From: JAAXTT01 sp964530215
GTDB lineage: Bacteria; Bacillota; Desulfotomaculia; Desulfotomaculales; Desulfocucumaceae
Assembly: GCA_964530215.1 (NCBI GenBank)
Contig: CAZHAJ010000012.1
Coordinates: 1 to 25,637 of the forward strand
Reading direction: 5' to 3'
DNA length: 25,637 bases
Positions 22,732 through 25,637 of the stretch are shown piece after piece; position 1 is the first letter of the stretch; each line of letters opens with the position of its first letter. Below the pieces are notes generated by a model that saw nothing but the letters and a program-made list of their open reading frames with translations, was not told where the DNA came from and searched no databases. The translations under genes and the position numbers were made by a program.

Positions 22732-23690
22732 GAGCTGTGATAATAGATGATGAGTATTACGCCATAGAAGGACTTAAATACGAACTGACAGAATTTCAGG
22801 ATATAGAGATAGTAAAAACATATCAAAAGGGTGAGGATTTCATTGATGAGTATTTAAGTATCAAACCAGATCTGGTATTTCTTGACATTGAAATGCCTGA
22901 ATTAAACGGTTTTGACATACTAAGCAAATTAATAGATTTTGGGTGCAGTCATCTGCCCAGGATTGTTTTCGTAACGGCTTTTCCTGGTTATGCCCTTCAG
23001 GCTTTTGAAGTAAATGCATTGGATTATCTTATTAAACCGGTTACCCATGAACGAATAAAAAAAACAATTCAAAGAATTCTACCCATAATGAAAGAAGAAA
23101 CAAAGGCAATCCATGCAGGTACAATTAATATTAACACCTTTGGCTACTTCGGGCTTTTTGTTGGCGGAAACGAAATACCTTTGAAGTGGAGGAGTAAAAA
23201 GGCTGAGGAGCTGTTTATTTATCTATTAATGAATAGGGGGCACTATGTGTCTAAGGAGAAAATCTCCGGTGACTTGTGGCCTAACCTTGATGCCAAAAAG
23301 GGCTCCTCTAATCTTTATCTTTGTTATTACTATATAAAACAAACCATTAAGAATATCGATATTAATGTAAATATTGAATCCACCAGAGGGAAAATGAGGA
23401 TAGATATGGGCAATTTAGATTGTGACTTTATAACCTTTGATGAATTGACAGAAAGAATGGGGAATAGCCGATATTCTGAAAGAATATCAGCTATCAAGAA
23501 GATCTGCAATTTATATAAAGGTCCTTTATTGGACAGTTATTATTTTGAGTGGAATGAGTATAACCGCAGATTTTATGAGGTCAGGGTTGCTGATTACTGC
23601 AGGGAGTTGTGTAACTATTTAGCTGAAAGTAAGTCTGATGAGCTATCCTATTATAATATGCTGTTAGATAAGTTTGAACGACATGATTAG
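22728..23690 (+). CDS. SARP-like response regulator (receiver, winged helix, BTAD)
   Basis: This 320-aa regulator has an N-terminal receiver domain with the acidic pair Asp7-Asp8, the phosphoacceptor Asp53 (FLDIEMP), Thr83 and Lys103 (LIKP), all conserved. A winged-helix DNA-binding domain follows (about 135-220; WRSKKAEELFIYLLMNRG, then SKEKISGDLWP), then an all-helical bacterial transcriptional activation domain (about 230-320; FDELTERM, KGPLLDSYYFEWNEYNRRFYE). This receiver-plus-SARP layout is rare next to LytTR regulators, which usually partner LytS kinases. The ATG overlaps the kinase stop, GGAGG lies just before it, and the adhesin follows 78 bp downstream. Confidence 0.9.
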   Translation: MRAVIIDDEYYAIEGLKYELTEFQDIEIVKTYQKGEDFIDEYLSIKPDLVFLDIEMPELNGFDILSKLIDFGCSHLPRIVFVTAFPGYALQAFEVNALDYLIKPVTHERIKKTIQRILPIMKEETKAIHAGTININTFGYFGLFVGGNEIPLKWRSKKAEELFIYLLMNRGHYVSKEKISGDLWPNLDAKKGSSNLYLCYYYIKQTIKNIDINVNIESTRGKMRIDMGNLDCDFITFDELTERMGNSRYSERISAIKKICNLYKGPLLDSYYFEWNEYNRRFYEVRVADYCRELCNYLAESKSDELSYYNMLLDKFERHD

Positions 23691-23694
23691 CCGG

Positions 23695-23730
23695 TTTGCT
23701 AAGATTTTGCTAAGATATCATAGATATAAT
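23695..23730 (+). promoter_or_regulatory. Lectin-gene promoter with two 11-bp direct repeats
   Basis: TTTGCTAAGAT occurs twice in tandem (23695-23705 and 23706-23716), with TATAAT at 23725-23730. The heptamer GCTAAGA recurs at 11 bp (4-bp spacer), and its second copy ends 9 bp before the -10. This is the geometry of SARP activator sites, and no good -35 is present, as expected for an activated promoter. Confidence 0.7.
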
Positions 23731-23768
23731 ATCTCCTGAGAAAATGATTGTTTCAAGGGGGATTTTTT

Positions 23769-25637
23769 ATGCTCAGCAAAACATTTAAAAATAGTTTAAT
23801 TGTTGGGACAAAGATTTTAATTTTGGCTATTATTTTTTGTCTACTATTGGGGAGCTTTCCAGGCGCTCCGGCTTTGGGAGCCATTGCGTACACTATTACT
23901 TCCTCTCCCGAAAATTCAGGGTATTTTATTGGCGGCCCCTCTGTATTGGTGGATAGCGAGATTGAATTAATCGGCTTTCCGGGTGATATTTCTCAGGCTA
24001 GAGTTACAATAAGAAATAAAAAATCAGGGGATCAGCTGAATTTTACAGATGACTTTGGTATAACAGGTTCATACGATTCCGATTCCGGTGTTCTTATCTT
24101 AAGCGGAACCACTAACAAAGATAACTATCAGTCTGCATTAAGAACGATAACATTCTCTACAATTTCTGAGGATACTGAGGATAGGATTATTGATTTTACA
24201 ATAGGGGACAGCCTTTATAATCCCGGCAACGGGCATTTTTATGAGTATATATCTGCAGCAGATATTTCTTGGGATGATGCTGAAGCTGCAGCTTCCGTCA
24301 GGAGTCTTTATGGAAAACAGGGGTATCTTGCTACGATAACTAGTGCGGAAGAAAATGATTTTATTACAGATAAGCTAGAGGGTCTGGGATGGATCGGAGC
24401 CAGGGATATCGATCCATATAATGGAGACTGGCGCTGGGTTACCGGACCTGAGGGTGAGGATGACGGTGGAAACGGTAGGCAGTTTTATTCCGGATATATT
24501 GGCGGTAATGCCTTTCCTGCGGAATCATATATCAACTGGTGGTATGGCGAGCCAAACAACGGAGATGCTGTAGAGTGTGTTGCTCATATATTTGGTCCGG
24601 TGGATACCATGCCGGTATGGGCAACTTCACCTTATCATGGAGTTCTAGCACAGCCAGGGCAGTGGAATGATTTTGAACCTGGGGTAGTGGGGGCAGTTCA
24701 GGGTTATATCGTTGAATATGGTGGTATGGCCGGCGATGCTGCAGTAACTTTAAATGCATCAAAGACAGTTGAAATATCTCAACCTGAAGCCATTGCGGTG
24801 GCAGTTGATACGGGAGGTTTCGACGGCAGCAACACCGGAGGAGATCCAGCCAATACTTTGTTATGGATAAAAGGTCATGCTAATACTGCCAGTGGGGAAA
24901 TAGTACTGACCAACAGCACCAGTCAGGCGGGTTCTGTGGTGAGGAGAAACCAAATTAATCTGAGCAACGGCTTCAGCACTTATTTTCAGATGTATTTTTC
25001 CGGGAATGCCGACGGAATTGTTTTTATAGTATACAAGGCTGATGCTCCTAAGCTTGGGGATTTCGGAGGAGCTCTAGGTTACGGGAGTAATCCCGAATCA
25101 GAGGAGGATAATGCCATTCATGATTCCATTGCAGTGGAATTTGATACCTGGAACAATAATGGCGCAAACGATAACCAGGATATCTTCCCGGGAGCCACTT
25201 CCATGGGTAATCATGTGGCCATAATGCTGGACGGGAATATACACCATGCCACCCAGTCTGTTGATCAATCACTGGAAGGATTGTATCAAAACGCTTCTTT
25301 GGCCGGAAAAACTATTAATGCTTGGGTGGATTATGACAGCAGTAGCGGAACAATCACTGTTACTTTCGGTGAGTTCTCTGACCGAGAAAATGCAGGCAAC
25401 AGGACAATAAGCAGAACTATTCTTCCGGGAGATAATGTTCCTGAGGCCAGTGATAATGTTTTTGTGGGTTTTACCTCTTCAACGGGAAACAACTCAATCA
25501 CTCACAAGTTATTAAAATGGTATTTTAGTGATACCTATACCGCTGGGGGCTTAGTCTCTACGCCTGGGGCTTATAGCCAAGCTCCCTCCACAATCGGTAT
25601 AGATGTGCTTAGTATGAATCCTCTTTCGGCTGTATTT
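23769..25637 (+). CDS. Secreted adhesin with C-type and L-type lectin domains (partial)
   Basis: This frame is open to the window end, 623 codons. It starts with a signal peptide (about residues 1-37, hydrophobic core ILILAIIFCLLLG, probable cut after APALGA). Residues about 40-150 are a cadherin/Ig-like surface repeat (FTDDFGITGSYD, then YQSALRTITFS). Residues 155-318 form a C-type lectin-like domain that keeps EPN (261-263) and WND (299-301), the pair used by calcium-dependent mannose-type lectins, with one visible cysteine. Residues 344-587 form an L-type (legume-lectin-like) domain: ADGIVFIVYKAD near 413, IAVEFDTWNN at 454-463, ND-x-Q metal residues, and GNHVAIMLDG. ATG 23769 follows AAGGGGG. 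It should be extracellular, binding glycans; how it is anchored is beyond the window. Confidence 0.88.
   Translation, partial: MLSKTFKNSLIVGTKILILAIIFCLLLGSFPGAPALGAIAYTITSSPENSGYFIGGPSVLVDSEIELIGFPGDISQARVTIRNKKSGDQLNFTDDFGITGSYDSDSGVLILSGTTNKDNYQSALRTITFSTISEDTEDRIIDFTIGDSLYNPGNGHFYEYISAADISWDDAEAAASVRSLYGKQGYLATITSAEENDFITDKLEGLGWIGARDIDPYNGDWRWVTGPEGEDDGGNGRQFYSGYIGGNAFPAESYINWWYGEPNNGDAVECVAHIFGPVDTMPVWATSPYHGVLAQPGQWNDFEPGVVGAVQGYIVEYGGMAGDAAVTLNASKTVEISQPEAIAVAVDTGGFDGSNTGGDPANTLLWIKGHANTASGEIVLTNSTSQAGSVVRRNQINLSNGFSTYFQMYFSGNADGIVFIVYKADAPKLGDFGGALGYGSNPESEEDNAIHDSIAVEFDTWNNNGANDNQDIFPGATSMGNHVAIMLDGNIHHATQSVDQSLEGLYQNASLAGKTINAWVDYDSSSGTITVTFGEFSDRENAGNRTISRTILPGDNVPEASDNVFVGFTSSTGNNSITHKLLKWYFSDTYTAGGLVSTPGAYSQAPSTIGIDVLSMNPLSAVF

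Noticed and set aside
24532..25272. Minus-strand ORFs of about 75 codons inside the lectin gene
   Set aside because: They are antisense to a continuous, well-supported coding frame and have no protein-like motifs.

Overview
The window looks like a chromosomal segment of a spore-forming, anaerobic, low-GC Gram-positive bacterium, probably class Clostridia (Peptococcaceae-like). The evidence is an H-type small acid-soluble spore protein, a fragment related to the sporulation protease YabG, rubrerythrin, a Gram-positive LexA box, a ComFB protein, strong purine-rich ribosome binding sites and frequent GTG/TTG starts. This is an inference from gene content, not a species assignment.

Layout. 1-98: a 7-bp tandem repeat. 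118-2716: a PLP aminotransferase (-), then a HAD phosphatase, an sspH-type spore protein and comFB (+). 2864-6006: a two-domain NAD synthase whose glutaminase half seems catalytically dead, then an Old Yellow Enzyme-type oxidoreductase. 5993-7346: rubrerythrin (-), mscL (+) and a SelW-like selenoprotein read through an in-frame TGA. 7428-9410: citrate synthase (+) and a DUF2148 iron-sulfur protein (-). 9592-11656: a stand-alone YabG N-terminal domain, an HD-GYP phosphodiesterase and a universal stress protein that appears to start at ATT. 11660-12064: about 400 nt with no protein gene that folds well as an RNA on the minus strand and has its own promoter and terminator. 12279-14546: a TrkH/KtrB potassium transporter, a 37-codon relic of a GGDEF domain and a LolA-like lipoprotein (-). 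14746-16536: a DUF4153 membrane protein. 16575-18708 (-): a LexA-boxed operon of a Y-family polymerase, a seven-cysteine small protein and an SRAP/YedK abasic-site protein. 18936-20703: a sulfide:quinone reductase-like flavoprotein and a 39-aa ORF. 20915-25637: a 7TMR-DISM/LytS-type histidine kinase split by a frameshift, a SARP-like response regulator, and the first 623 codons of a secreted protein with C-type and L-type lectin domains.

How the genes work together. The SOS operon joins lesion bypass to abasic-site protection. The kinase and regulator overlap and are followed directly by the lectin gene. Its promoter carries two perfect 11-bp direct repeats just upstream of the -10 box, the spacing expected for SARP-type activators, so a sensor-regulator-adhesin module is likely. 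Rubrerythrin, the selenoprotein, the SQR-like enzyme and the DUF2148 protein fit anaerobic redox defence and sulfur metabolism. The features most worth follow-up are the structured RNA, the selenoprotein, the lectin module, the cysteine-rich SOS protein and the pseudo-glutaminase NAD synthase.
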